Both the position numbers and the translations under genes were made by a program. Shown in pieces: positions 18,221 through 28,500 of a DNA stretch of 64,000 nt. Source of the DNA: Methylacidiphilales bacterium. GTDB taxonomy: Bacteria > Verrucomicrobiota > Verrucomicrobiia > Methylacidiphilales > UBA1321. The stretch's first letter is position 1; each line of letters begins with the position of its first letter. Under the pieces are notes generated by a model. It did no database searches. It worked only from the letters and a program-made list of their open reading frames with translations, and was not told the DNA's origin. The DNA lies in the NCBI GenBank assembly GCA_026225555.1, contig JAMFSY010000146.1, positions 1 to 64,000 of the forward strand, read 5' to 3'.

Positions 18221-21200
18221 TTATTTCGCGTAGCTCGCGCTCGGTTCGTCCGAGCGCGGGTCCTCCAATGGGGGAGGTGAGGCGAGGCCATCGTCATCGT
18301 CATCCTCGCGCTCGCCTTCCCAGCGGGCGAAGAGGCTGTAGGCGCAAGGCACGACGAAAAGCGTGAAGCAGGTGGAAACGAAAATACCGCCGATGACCGC
18401 CGTGGCCATCGGCATGCGCGTCTCCGAGCCCGGCCCGAAACCGAGCGCGGAAGGAATCGCCGACGAGATCGTCGCGAGCGACGTCATCAGGATGGGGCGC
18501 AACCGGATCGGGCATGCATCGAGCAGCGCGGCGCGGAGCGGACGTTTGTCTTCCGTGCGAACATGGTTGGTGAATTCAACCAGCAGGATCGAGTTTTTCT
18601 TCGCGATGCCCATCAGCAGGATGATGCCGATCATGCTGAACATATTGAGCGACTCGTTCGTCGCCCATAGCGCCAGCAGCGCGCCGGTCAGGCTGAACGG
18701 CAGCGCCAGCAGCACCGAGATCGGCTGGAGGAAGCTGTCGAATTGGGTCGCCAGGATCATGTACGCCACCGCGATGCCGAGGATCAGCGCGAACCAAAGA
18801 CTGTTGAACGCTCCCTTGTAGCCCGAGGCGCCGCCCTCGAGGAAAAAGTCGTAACCGGGCGGCAACAGCGGGCGGGCGATCTTCTCCGCCAGGGCCAGCA
18901 CCGCGGCTTGGGATGCGCCGGGCGCAAGATTGCCCGTGACGGAAATGGCGCGTTGCCGATCGATGCGGGCCACGGTTTGCAGGGTGGGCCGCACTTGGAT
19001 TTTTGTGACATCGGAGAGGGGAATCAACTCGCCGTATTCATTGCGGACGTCGAGCTTCTGAATGTCGCTCGGCAGGCCGCGTTCCAGGCCTTGCAGCCGC
19101 ATGTTCACATCGTAGCGATGCCCGCCACTGGTGAACTTCCCGTCCTGCATGCCGCCGATGGCGACGTTGACCGTCTGCGCGATGGCATCCACCGAAACAC
19201 CGCGCTCACCCGCCGCCACGCGATCGGGCGTGATCTGTGCCTCCGGCATGCCCGACCGGTAATTGGTGTTCAAATCGGTCACGAGCCCGGTGGCGTTGAG
19301 CTGATTCACCACCTGGTCCACGATGGAGCTCAGTTTGTCGTAATCGGTGCCGCGGATATTGAATGCGATCGGTGAGGGCTGGCCCGAGGAAAGGCCGCGT
19401 CCGGAAAGATCCCCGAACCAGATGTGGACCATGTCCTTCAACTCGGGCATGGCCGTCAGGTCCTGGCGGAACTGGAGGATCATGTCGGCCTGGCTGATTT
19501 TACGCTTCGATTTATCGACGAGCACCACGTCGAAGTTTCCAATGTTGGCGCGGCTCCCGTCACCGGTGCTGGAAACCTCGTGGGCCACTTCCGGGTGGGA
19601 ACGGATATATTGTTCGACCACGCGGACCCGCTGATCCATCGCGTAGATGGAGGTGCCCATCGGCGCTTCGATCCCGATGTGGAAGAAGTTCTGGTCCTGC
19701 GGCGGAACAAATTCCTGCCGCAAAAAGGAAACGGCGAAAAGCGAAAGCGCAAACAGCGCGGTCGAACCGGTCAGCACCAACAAGCGCCGGTCGAGCGCCC
19801 AGTCGAGCGCGGAGCGATAGGCGCCGGTCAGCTTGCGGAAGAGCTGGTCTGAATGCCGGGTCAGAAAGCCGGTTTTGTTGGCTCGGCTCAGCATCTTTGA
19901 GCAGCGCATCGGCGTCAGCGTGATCGACTCGAGCAGCGAGAAGAGCACCGCCACGGTCATCGTCACCGAAAACTGGAAGAAGAAGCGGCCGATCACCCCT
20001 TCCATGAAGGCCACGGGAATAAAGATCGCCACCACGGCGAGGGTCGCCGCAATGGCCGCGAAAGTAATTTCGCGCGCGCCATCCCGCGCCGCTTTCTTCC
20101 GGTTCTTGCCCATGTCGAAGTGCCGGACAATGTTTTCCAGCACCATGATGGCATCGTCCACCACGATGCCGATGGCCAGCGCCAGCGCGAGCAGCGTGAA
20201 CAGGTTCAGCGTGAAGTGCAGGAAGTAGAGCGCCATGAACGCGCCGATGACCGAGGTGGGAATCGCGATCAGCACGTTCAGCGCGGAGCTCCACGTGCCG
20301 AGGAAAAGAAAGCAGATCACCGAGGTGAGCAGGCCGGCCATGAGCAATTCATGCAGCGTCTGGGCAATCGCCTGCCGCGTGAAGCGGGTGTAGTCGACCA
20401 CGACCTGCGCCTTCATGCCCTTTGGCAGCGCGCCGGTCAGGCTCGCCACTTTGGCCAGCACGTTGTCCGCGACCTGGACTTCGTTGAAGCCGCGCTCCTT
20501 CTTGATGTTGACGACGACCGCCGGTTGATCGTCCGCGCGGACGATGGAGCGCTGGTCGCTCAGGTCGTCCACCACCCGGGCCACGTCGCGGATGTGAATG
20601 TGGGAGTCGTAAATGGAGGAACCGCCGCGGGTCAGGATCAATTCGTCCCCGACCTGCGCGGCGGTCATGCCTTCGCCCATGGTGCGGACGTTGATCTCGT
20701 TCCGCGAATTTTCGAGGTAGCCGCCCGGCGCTTCCTGGTGCTGGTTCTGGATCGCCTGCTCCACGTCGAGCACGGTGAGCTGCCACTTCTTGAGCTTGTC
20801 GTTGTCGATCCAGATGCGGAGCTGGCGGCTGCCGAAGCCGCCGATGCCCACGTCGCCGACGCCCTCCACCGTTTGCAGGGAAGTCTGGAGATATTTATCG
20901 ACGTAATCGGCCATCTCGCGCAAGGGCTGGTCACCGTAAACGACCACGCGGATGATCGGGTCATCCTCGAGGTTATGCTTGTAGATGACGGGCGGAGTGA
21001 CGTCGATGGGGAGGCGGACCTGCTGCACATCGGCCTGCACTTCCTGCAAGGCGGAATCGATGTTTCGGTCGATATCGAAATCGAGCGCGATATTGGCCGA
21101 GCCTTCGCCGACGCTCGACCGCACCTCGCGGACGCCCTCGACCGCGACGACACGCCGCTCGATCGGATCGACCAGTTCACTTTCCAGGACCTCCGGGGCC

Positions 21201-21361
21201 GCGCCGGGCCAGACGACCGAAATGCTCAGGGTCGGGTAGTCGATGTCGGGCATGTAACTGACGCCGAGACGCTGATAGCAGATCAACCCAAAAAGGATGA
21301 TGCCGATCATCAGCATCCAGGCGAAAACAGGCCTTTTGATCGAGAGATCGGCGAGCGTCAT
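18221..21361 (-). CDS. RND efflux transporter, HAE1-like (orphan)
   Basis: This 1046-residue inner-membrane pump has the RND plan: first helix, large periplasmic loop, helices with the charged block GIVVDDAIMVLEN, a second loop and final helices. It is of normal length and ends in an acidic tail (EDDDDDG). No membrane-fusion or outer-membrane partner lies beside it; the fusion protein at 24290-25534 belongs to the other pump. It may share that adaptor or use one elsewhere. Its 3' end nearly abuts the convergent esterase gene (4 bases). Confidence 0.93.
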   Translation of the reverse strand: MTLADLSIKRPVFAWMLMIGIILFGLICYQRLGVSYMPDIDYPTLSISVVWPGAAPEVLESELVDPIERRVVAVEGVREVRSSVGEGSANIALDFDIDRNIDSALQEVQADVQQVRLPIDVTPPVIYKHNLEDDPIIRVVVYGDQPLREMADYVDKYLQTSLQTVEGVGDVGIGGFGSRQLRIWIDNDKLKKWQLTVLDVEQAIQNQHQEAPGGYLENSRNEINVRTMGEGMTAAQVGDELILTRGGSSIYDSHIHIRDVARVVDDLSDQRSIVRADDQPAVVVNIKKERGFNEVQVADNVLAKVASLTGALPKGMKAQVVVDYTRFTRQAIAQTLHELLMAGLLTSVICFLFLGTWSSALNVLIAIPTSVIGAFMALYFLHFTLNLFTLLALALAIGIVVDDAIMVLENIVRHFDMGKNRKKAARDGAREITFAAIAATLAVVAIFIPVAFMEGVIGRFFFQFSVTMTVAVLFSLLESITLTPMRCSKMLSRANKTGFLTRHSDQLFRKLTGAYRSALDWALDRRLLVLTGSTALFALSLFAVSFLRQEFVPPQDQNFFHIGIEAPMGTSIYAMDQRVRVVEQYIRSHPEVAHEVSSTGDGSRANIGNFDVVLVDKSKRKISQADMILQFRQDLTAMPELKDMVHIWFGDLSGRGLSSGQPSPIAFNIRGTDYDKLSSIVDQVVNQLNATGLVTDLNTNYRSGMPEAQITPDRVAAGERGVSVDAIAQTVNVAIGGMQDGKFTSGGHRYDVNMRLQGLERGLPSDIQKLDVRNEYGELIPLSDVTKIQVRPTLQTVARIDRQRAISVTGNLAPGASQAAVLALAEKIARPLLPPGYDFFLEGGASGYKGAFNSLWFALILGIAVAYMILATQFDSFLQPISVLLALPFSLTGALLALWATNESLNMFSMIGIILLMGIAKKNSILLVEFTNHVRTEDKRPLRAALLDACPIRLRPILMTSLATISSAIPSALGFGPGSETRMPMATAVIGGIFVSTCFTLFVVPCAYSLFARWEGEREDDDDDGLASPPPLEDPRSDEPSASYAK

Positions 21362-21530
21362 AGAAACAGGTTTTTGACCCTAGCAGAGGACGGGGAGTCC
21401 CGCCATGGCAATGGTCACTCCCATCAAACCCTCAAAAGGGGATTTGGTTGTGCCTTTTTGCGACAATAGGGCACCAACGTTTCATTTATTTCACGTCCTT
21501 AACTATCTGAGATTTCCCTTTTAAGAGAAA

Positions 21531-21566
21531 ACCCAAGATCGACGCCAGAGCGCCGACCTTGGGTTA
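21531..21566 (-). terminator. Rho-independent terminator of the DEAD-box gene
   Basis: AACCCAAG (21531-21538) pairs with CTTGGGTT (21559-21566), with further pairing inside the loop. On the minus strand TTTTCTCTT follows. A second small hairpin (CTCACCC at 21575-21581 with GGGGTGAG at 21587-21594) lies between it and the helicase stop. The rest of 21362-21530 shows no feature. Confidence 0.8.
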
Positions 21567-21612
21567 TTCAATCCTCACCCTTTGCGGGGTGAGTTCTTGA
21601 GGACGTGGGAGA

Positions 21613-23013
21613 TTAGTACCGCGAACGTCCGCCGCGCCCGAAGGCGGGACGGGCATTCGAGTGGCCTTCGCCCGCCGGGCGCGAGCCCGAGCGGCCGGTT
21701 CCAACGAAGGAACCCGAGCGGATGCCCGAGCCGAGGCGCGGTCCCGAACGATGCGACTGGGTGCGATGTCCGCCAACCTGGGACGGCTCGTTTTCGTGGC
21801 GATGCAAAGCCGTGGTCGAGGCCTCGTGGGGATGACCTTTCAGCACCGGGATCGGGCGGCGAATGAGCCGTTCGATCGAGCGGAGAAGATTGCGTTCCGT
21901 GCTATCGCAGAAGGCGATGGCCTTGCCTTCGAGACCGGCGCGCGCGGTGCGGCCGATGCGATGGACGTAGGACTCGGGCTCTTCCGGCAGATCATGGTTG
22001 ATGACCAGCGTGATGCCCTTGACGTCGATGCCGCGGGCGGCGATGTCGGTCGCGACCAGGACGCGGCGGCGGCCACTGCGGAAATTTTCCAGCGCGCGTT
22101 CACGGGCGCCCTGGGATTTGTTGCCGTGGATGGCGTCCGCAAGAATGCCGTCCTTCGCCAGCTGTTCCACGATCTTGTTCGCCATATGCTTCATGCGCAC
22201 GAAGACGAGAACGAGGCCGGTGGGGTGCTGGTTGATCGTGTGGGCGAGCAGCTTGCTCTTGTTCATCTTGTCGACGAAGCAGAGGTGCTGATCGATCCGT
22301 TCCGCCGTCGAGGAGACGGGGGTCACTTCGACGCGCGCCGGGTTGCGGACGATAGTCGAGGCGAGTTCCTGGATCGCAAGCGGCATGGTCGCGGAGAAGA
22401 GGAGCGACTGGCGGTGCGGAGGCAGCTTGGTGATGATGCGCTTGATCTCATGCACAAAGCCGAGATCGAGCATGCGATCGGCTTCATCGAGGACGAAGAT
22501 TTCGACCTTATCGAGGAAGACGTGCTTCTGGCGCTCGAGATCCTGCAGGCGGCCCGGCGTGGCGATGAGGATATCGACGCCGCGCTGCAAGGTGCGGATC
22601 TGGGGCGAGGCGCTGACTCCACCGAAGACGACGGAGTAGGAAAGCTTCAGGAATTGGCCGTAGGCGCCGAAGCTCTGCGCGATCTGCGCGGCGAGTTCGC
22701 GGGTCGGGGCGAGGATGAGGGCGCGGGGGCGGCGGGGCGTGACTGGCGTGGGATTGGCCGAGAGGCGTTGCAGGATGGGCAGCGCGAAAGCGGCCGTCTT
22801 GCCGGTGCCGGTCTGCGCGACGCCGATGAGGTCGCGGCCCTGCAGCAGGTAGGGAATGGCCTGCGCCTGGATGGGCGAGGGCTCGGTGTAATTCTTCTCG
22901 CCGAGGGCGCGCAGAAGGGGCTCCGCCAGCGCGAGGCTGGAGAAAGTCGTGGTGCCCGTCACGGGAATCGTGGCGGGATGGGATGCGGGTATAGGAGTAC
23001 TGTTCGTTGTCAT
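21613..23013 (-). CDS. DEAD-box ATP-dependent RNA helicase (RhlE-like)
   Basis: This 466-residue helicase has the full motif set: Q motif region (YTEPSPIQAQAIPYLLQG), Walker A AQTGTGKT, PTRELAAQI, DEAD in VLDEADRMLDLGF, SAT, and HRIGRTARAG in the second RecA domain. The last 80 residues are basic, rich in Arg, Gly and Ser, and probably bind RNA. Such helicases remodel RNA in ribosome assembly and in the cold. The long leader before the ATG (start at 23013) could hold a cold-responsive element, but I saw no specific motif. Confidence 0.95.
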   Translation of the reverse strand: MTTNSTPIPASHPATIPVTGTTTFSSLALAEPLLRALGEKNYTEPSPIQAQAIPYLLQGRDLIGVAQTGTGKTAAFALPILQRLSANPTPVTPRRPRALILAPTRELAAQIAQSFGAYGQFLKLSYSVVFGGVSASPQIRTLQRGVDILIATPGRLQDLERQKHVFLDKVEIFVLDEADRMLDLGFVHEIKRIITKLPPHRQSLLFSATMPLAIQELASTIVRNPARVEVTPVSSTAERIDQHLCFVDKMNKSKLLAHTINQHPTGLVLVFVRMKHMANKIVEQLAKDGILADAIHGNKSQGARERALENFRSGRRRVLVATDIAARGIDVKGITLVINHDLPEEPESYVHRIGRTARAGLEGKAIAFCDSTERNLLRSIERLIRRPIPVLKGHPHEASTTALHRHENEPSQVGGHRTQSHRSGPRLGSGIRSGSFVGTGRSGSRPAGEGHSNARPAFGRGGRSRY

Positions 23014-23302
23014 AGGAAGGCTAAAAACTGGGCCCTGCGGTCGACGAATAATCGCCGGCGCGAAGCCGCAATTTCAATGTTGGTCGATGAGATGGGTGGG
23101 CCCTGAACGATCTCTCATCGAAAGACAACTAGGGGGCGATTTGGGCCGCATGGCCCGATAAACCGATGAGCTTATGCTCACTAAACCGGTGTCAGGCTAC
23201 CCGAATGCGGACGGGTTGCAAGGAGAAAGATCGGGCCGGGAGACGCGGGCTCTTCACGCATCCTGCTCGCTCTCTTCCCTGGCACCTGCCTAGTCTGGCA
23301 GG

Positions 23303-23725
23303 ATGAACTGGCTCGGCTGGGCTCTTCTCTCCGCCTTTTTCGCCGCCCTCACAGCGATCCTCGCGAAGGTGGGGGTCGCGGAGATCAATCCGAATCTGGC
23401 CACGGCGATTCGCACTATGGTCATCCTCATCTTGACGTGGACCCTGGCCTTCGCAACCACGGGCAAAGCGGATTGGGCGGCAGCTTCGCCGAAGACCTGG
23501 TTTTTCCTCGTGGCGTCGGGCCTGGCGACCGGTCTCTCGTGGCTCTGTTACTTTCGCGCGCTGAAACTGGGCGACGTGGCCAAGGTCGCACCAGTGGACA
23601 AGTTGAGCGTGGCCATGGCCATCATCCTCGCGGTTATTTTTCTTGGGGAGCGCATCCGCACGCAGGAGGCAATCGGCGCCGGATTGATCGTCCTCGGCGT
23701 GATCGTGATGGTGATCAAGCTGTAG
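23303..23725 (+). CDS. EamA-type small membrane transporter (DMT superfamily)
   Basis: This 140-residue protein has five hydrophobic segments and one EamA domain: NWLGWALLSAFFAALTAILAKVG at the start, WLCYFRALKLGDVAKVAPVDKLSVAM in the middle and FLGERIRTQEAIGAGLIVLGVI at the end. Single-domain members act as dimers and export small metabolites; the substrate is unknown. GGCAGG lies just before the ATG. It is convergent with the periplasmic protein gene at 23786-24181. Confidence 0.88.
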   Translation: MNWLGWALLSAFFAALTAILAKVGVAEINPNLATAIRTMVILILTWTLAFATTGKADWAAASPKTWFFLVASGLATGLSWLCYFRALKLGDVAKVAPVDKLSVAMAIILAVIFLGERIRTQEAIGAGLIVLGVIVMVIKL

Positions 23726-23730
23726 GCGCA

Positions 23731-23761
23731 AAAAAAACCGGAGGCACGAATGCCTCCGGTT
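23731..23761 (-). terminator. Strong hairpin terminator between convergent genes
   Basis: AACCGGAGGCA (23736-23746) pairs perfectly with TGCCTCCGGTT (23751-23761) around a four-base loop. On the minus strand the stem is followed by a run of eight T, so it ends the gene at 23786-24181. On the plus strand it lacks a T run but may still slow polymerase. Confidence 0.92.
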
Positions 23762-23785
23762 AAGATGAGGTGGTAAAAGGTGGGG

Positions 23786-24181
23786 TTATTGAGCGGAAGC
23801 CTTGGCTTTGTGGGCGGCGGCCAGTTTGTCGAAGATCGGGGCCGCGGACGGATCGATCTTCAGGACGGCGGCCTTCACTTTTTCCCGATGGGCATGCATC
23901 TTGGCGGACAAGGCTTTCTTGTCATCGGCGGAGGCGTCGCTGCCCAAGGCGTCGTGTTCCTTTTTGAGGGCGTCCTCTTCCGTCTTGAGATCGGGATCGG
24001 CGGCCAATACCTGGTCCGTGTCCTTTTTCAATTGGGCTTTTTCGTCGGCGGTGAGGGCGGACGCATGTTTGGAGGTGGCCGAAGCCGTGGCGGTTTGATC
24101 CTGGGCGAAGCTCGTGGTGAGGCCGGCGGCGGTGAGCGCGCCGATCAGCAGAGCCAGGCGGAGAAGGGAGAGTGTTTTCAT
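23786..24181 (-). CDS. Small secreted helical protein
   Basis: This 131-residue protein begins with a signal peptide (about residues 1-26, ending near TTSFAQ). The mature part is almost all charged helix with many Lys, Asp and Ala, including LTADEKAQLKKDTDQVL, and it looks like a periplasmic chaperone-size protein. I found no family signature beyond a loose resemblance to Spy-type proteins. It lies upstream of a terminator and downstream of the RND adaptor gene, but a terminator separates it from that operon. Confidence 0.75.
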   Translation of the reverse strand: MKTLSLLRLALLIGALTAAGLTTSFAQDQTATASATSKHASALTADEKAQLKKDTDQVLAADPDLKTEEDALKKEHDALGSDASADDKKALSAKMHAHREKVKAAVLKIDPSAAPIFDKLAAAHKAKASAQ

Positions 24182-24230
24182 CGTATGATTTAAGACGCCG
24201 CGCGTAGGAAAGTTGCCATTACAATTAAGA

Positions 24231-24256
24231 AAGACCGATCATTAGCGCCCGGTCTT
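24231..24256 (-). terminator. Probable terminator of the RND operon
   Basis: AAGACCG (24231-24237) pairs with CGGTCTT (24250-24256) around a 12-base loop. On the minus strand TTCTTAATT follows. It lies 34 bases after the adaptor gene stop, so it probably ends the pump-adaptor transcript. Confidence 0.6.
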
Positions 24257-24289
24257 AATAAGATAATCGTAGCCGGGCCCATCGATAAG

Positions 24290-25534
24290 TTACGGTGCCT
24301 TCGGCTGATTGCTGGTGTCGATTTTGACCTTCTGCCCGTCGCCGAGGGAATCCGAGGGATTCAGGATCACGCTGTCATTGGCGTCGATGCCGCTGACCAC
24401 TTCGATCTTCGTGCCGAAATCGCGGCCGATTTTGATGTCCTTCAAATGCACCGTATTATCGGAGTCGACCACGCCCACCTGGGTTCCCTGCGCGCGGAAG
24501 ATCAGCGTGTTGCCCGGCAAAACGAGCGGAGGATGCACCAGGGTCACATCGAAGCGCACCTGGGCATAACCGCCGGGGAAAAGCTTCCCGTCCTTGTTGT
24601 CCACATCGACTTCGACCAGGAGGGTCAGCGACGCCGGATCGATCGCCTGGGAAGTTCGCACCAGCGTGCCGGAAACGGCCTGGCCGGGATTGGACGCCAT
24701 TTCGAGCTTAGTGGAAAGGCCGGGCGTCATCTCGGCGCTATACATTTCGGGCACGCGCACATAGACGCGTAGCGTGCTGGTCTGGGAGATCTGGAAGAGG
24801 GCCTGCGAAGTCGAACCGGTGCCCGCATTGACGAGGTCGCCTACATCGACCCGCCGCTGGGTGAGGATCCCGTCGAAAGGGGCATAGACTTCCTTGAAGG
24901 CCTCGGTCTTTTGCAGCCGGCCCACGTTCGCCTTCGCCGCGTTGAGATTGGCTTCAGCCACGGCAAGATCGCCGTTCTTCTCATCGACATCCTGCTGGGC
25001 GACGGCGTTGGTATGAAGCAAGGTGTTGTAACGATCCGCCGTGATGCGGGAGAGGTCGGTGGTGGCCTGGTTCTGCACCTGGGCGGCCTGGGCGGCGGCC
25101 AACTGCTGGTCAATTTCCGGCGTCTCGATCTCGGCCAGGAGCTGACCCTGCTTCACGGGCGTGCCGATATCGACCAGCCACCTTTTCAGATAGCCGGTCA
25201 CTTGCGCGTACACCGTGCTTTGGATGTAGGGTTGCACGGTGCCGGGCAGTACGAGATGCACATCCGGCGAGCCTTGTTCGGGACGGACGACCAGCACGGT
25301 GGGCGTCGCCATCTGTTGCGTCACGTTCTTCAACTGGGACTGAGCGTGAAGCCGCCCGATCACCACGAAGGTGACGACAACGACCAGGACCACGACGAAG
25401 ATCACGGCGATCAGCCAGAGCCAGCTGTTCGATTGCTTCTTTTTCCGGGGGGAGGGAGAAGGACGGGGAGGGGGGTTCTCGACCATGGTCGTGCGTTGGG
25501 GTGGGTGAGAGGAATATCCGTTGGTCGGCGTCAT
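24290..25534 (-). CDS. RND membrane-fusion (adaptor) protein, HlyD/AcrA family
   Basis: This 414-residue periplasmic adaptor has a proline-rich cytoplasmic start, one membrane anchor at about residues 40-62 (WLWLIAVIFVVVLVVVVTFV), then the lipoyl/barrel core and paired helices (VQNQATTDLSRITADRYNTLL) and the conserved block VYAPFDGILTQRRVDVGDLVNAG. It links an RND pump with an outer-membrane channel. It follows the pump at 25541-28936 with a 6-base gap. No outer-membrane channel gene is in the window. Confidence 0.94.
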   Translation of the reverse strand: MTPTNGYSSHPPQRTTMVENPPPRPSPSPRKKKQSNSWLWLIAVIFVVVLVVVVTFVVIGRLHAQSQLKNVTQQMATPTVLVVRPEQGSPDVHLVLPGTVQPYIQSTVYAQVTGYLKRWLVDIGTPVKQGQLLAEIETPEIDQQLAAAQAAQVQNQATTDLSRITADRYNTLLHTNAVAQQDVDEKNGDLAVAEANLNAAKANVGRLQKTEAFKEVYAPFDGILTQRRVDVGDLVNAGTGSTSQALFQISQTSTLRVYVRVPEMYSAEMTPGLSTKLEMASNPGQAVSGTLVRTSQAIDPASLTLLVEVDVDNKDGKLFPGGYAQVRFDVTLVHPPLVLPGNTLIFRAQGTQVGVVDSDNTVHLKDIKIGRDFGTKIEVVSGIDANDSVILNPSDSLGDGQKVKIDTSNQPKAP

Positions 25535-25540
25535 GAAATT

Positions 25541-28500
25541 TTAGTGGGTCTGGTAGGCCGGTTGGGGCTCGTTGATTTCGGTGGAATCGTCGCTTTCTTC
25601 TTCATCTTCGCCTTCGTCGCGCCGGCCGCGAACGATGCTGTACACCACCGGTACGAAGAAGAGGGTCGCAACCGTCGCGACCAAAAGTCCGCCGATGACG
25701 GCGCGTCCCAGCGGCGCGTTTTGTTCGCCGCCTTCGCCCAGGCCGAGGGCCATGGGCACCATGCCGATGATCATGGCCAGGGCGGTCATGATGACGGGCC
25801 GCAACCGGGTCGTGCCGGCTTCATGCACCGCCTTGCGCGCGTTCTTCAGTTCGGCAAAGCGTTCCTTGGCGAAGGAGATGACCAGAATGCTGTTCGCGGT
25901 GGCCACGCCGATGCACATGATGGCTCCCATCAATGCGGGCACGCTCAGGGACGTTCCCGTCAGGAAGAGCATCCAGACGATCCCGGCCAGCGCGCCGGGC
26001 AACGCCATGATGATGATGAACGGCTCACTCCACGACTGGAAGTTCACAACCATGAGCAGATAGACCAGCGCGACCGCGCCGATCAGGCCGAGGCCGAGGC
26101 CCTGGAACGACTGGTTCATCGTCAATACCTGGCCGCGCACATTGAGCTCGGTTCCCTTGGGGAGATCCTTCTGGATGCCCGCCGTGATTTTATTCACCTG
26201 TCCGGAGACGGAACCGAGGTCGGTGTCCTGCACGTTCGCATAAATGTCGATCACGGGACGGATGTCGTAGTGGTAGATCGTCCCCGGCTCGGAGTTGCGT
26301 GTGATGCTGGCGAGATTCGCCAGGATCTGCGAGGAGTTGACGCCTTGCACGGGCACGTTTTCCAGGTCCTGCAGCGAGCCGATCGCATACTGGGGCGATT
26401 GGACCGCGACGTTGTAAGTCACGTTGTTCTTCGGATCGAGCCAGAAGGTGGGCGAGGTCTGGAAGCTGCCGCTGAGCGCGACGAGCACGCTGTTGGAAAT
26501 ATCCTTGGCCGTGATGCCGAGCTGGTTCGCCTGCGAGCGGTCCATCTTGATCGCGAACTGGGGTTCGTCATAGGTCTGCTGCACGTGCACGTCCACCGCG
26601 CCGGGAACTTGATTGAGCTGGCTGACGATCTTTCCGGCCACGGCGAGATTTCCACCCACGTTGTTGCCGACCAGTTGAATGTCGATGGGCGCGGGCAGGC
26701 CGAAGTTCAGGATCTGGCTGACGATATCCGCGGGCTGGAACATGAACATCGTGCCCGGGAATTGCTGGGGCAGATCGATGCGCAGCTTGCGTTGATATTC
26801 GGCGGTCGGATGCTTCCGGTTCAAGGAAACCTGGATGTCGCCGTCGGAGGTACCGATCACACCGGAATTCGAGTAGGAGAGATTGATACCGCTGTAAGGC
26901 AGGCCGAGATTATCGAGAATGCCGTTGATATCGTCGGCGGGAATGTCCTTGCGGATGGTCGCTTCAATCTGGTCCGCCAGCTTCGCGGTTTCCTCGATGC
27001 GCGTACCCGTCTTGGCGCGGAAATGGAGTTTGAACTGTCCGGCATCCACCGTCGGGAAGAAGTCCTGCCCGAGAAAGGGAATCAAGGTCAGGCTGCCCAG
27101 GCAAAGGGTCAGGAAGATGATGACAAAGATCCAGCGTAGCGCCAGCGCCTGGTCGAGCAGATTGCCGTAACCGGCGCGCATACGCTCGAAGCCCTCTTCG
27201 AATTTATGCTGGAAGCGACCGAAGAAGCCCTTGGGCTCCTTCTTGTGGGGACCGTGCGGCTGCTCGGGAATAGTGATGGGCAGCGCCCGCTGCTCGGGTT
27301 GGCCGAGTTCCAGTTGACGCGCGGCGGGCGGCCGGTTGGCCATGGCGGGATGGCCCTGCGCCTGTCCGTCAGCTTTCTGATCATGATCGGGGTGCTGGCT
27401 GGGGTCGTCTCCGTGTTCGGCGGGATGCGCCCCGGCCGGATGGCCCGCGTGCTCGCTCTTCATCAGGTACATCGCGAGCGTGGGAATCAGCGTGCGCGAG
27501 AGAACGTAAGAGGCCATGACCGCGAACACCACCGACTCCGCCAGTGGCACGAAGAGATACTTGGCCACGCCGGAAAGCAGGAACATCGGCACGAACACGA
27601 TACAAATACAAATCGACGAAACGAAGGCCGGTACCGCGATCTGGCTGGCGCCGTCGAGAATGCCCTGGTGCAGATCCTTGCCCTTGCTGAGGTGATTATC
27701 GATATTTTCGATCGTGACAGTGGCGTCATCCACCAGGATGCCGACCGCCAGGGCGAGACCGCCCAGCGTCATGATGTTGATCGTCTCACCCAGCATGTCG
27801 AGAATCAGGATGGAACTCAGCACGGAGAGCGGGATGGAGACGGCGATGATCAGCGTGCTGCGCCAGTCGCCGAGGAAGAGCAGGATCATGAGCGCCGTCA
27901 GGCACGCCGCGATTCCGCCTTCCTTCACGACACCCCAGATCGCCGCGCGGACGAAGATCGATTGGTCAAAAAGCGCGCGGACATCGAGATCGGGAGGCAG
28001 GGAAGGCTTGATGCGGGGGAGCATCGCCTCAACGTCCGAAACAATGTTGAGAGTGGAGACATTACCATTCTTGAGGATGGAGAGCAGGGTCGAGCGCACG
28101 CCGTCCTGGCGCACGATGTTCGTCTGGGGTGAAAAGCCGTCGCGGACATGGGCGACGTCCCGGATATAAATGATCGACCCATTCACCGCCTTGATCGGCA
28201 GGTTGTTCAAGTCATCGGCGGTTTGGGGGCTGCCGTTCAGGGCGATATCATATTCGAGCTGGCCGATCTTCGCCGTGCCCGAAGGCAGGATCAGATTCTG
28301 GTTTCCCATCGCGGTGACGACATCGTTGGGCGTGAGGCCGCGCGCCTGCAATTTTGGAATATCGATATCGACCTGGATCTGCCGCTGTTTACCGCCGTAG
28401 GGATAGGGAATGGCGGCGCCCTGAACCGTGGTCAACCGGGGCCGAATGGTGTTGAGCGACAGATCGTTCAAGGTCTGTTCGGAAAGGGTCTTGCTGCTCA

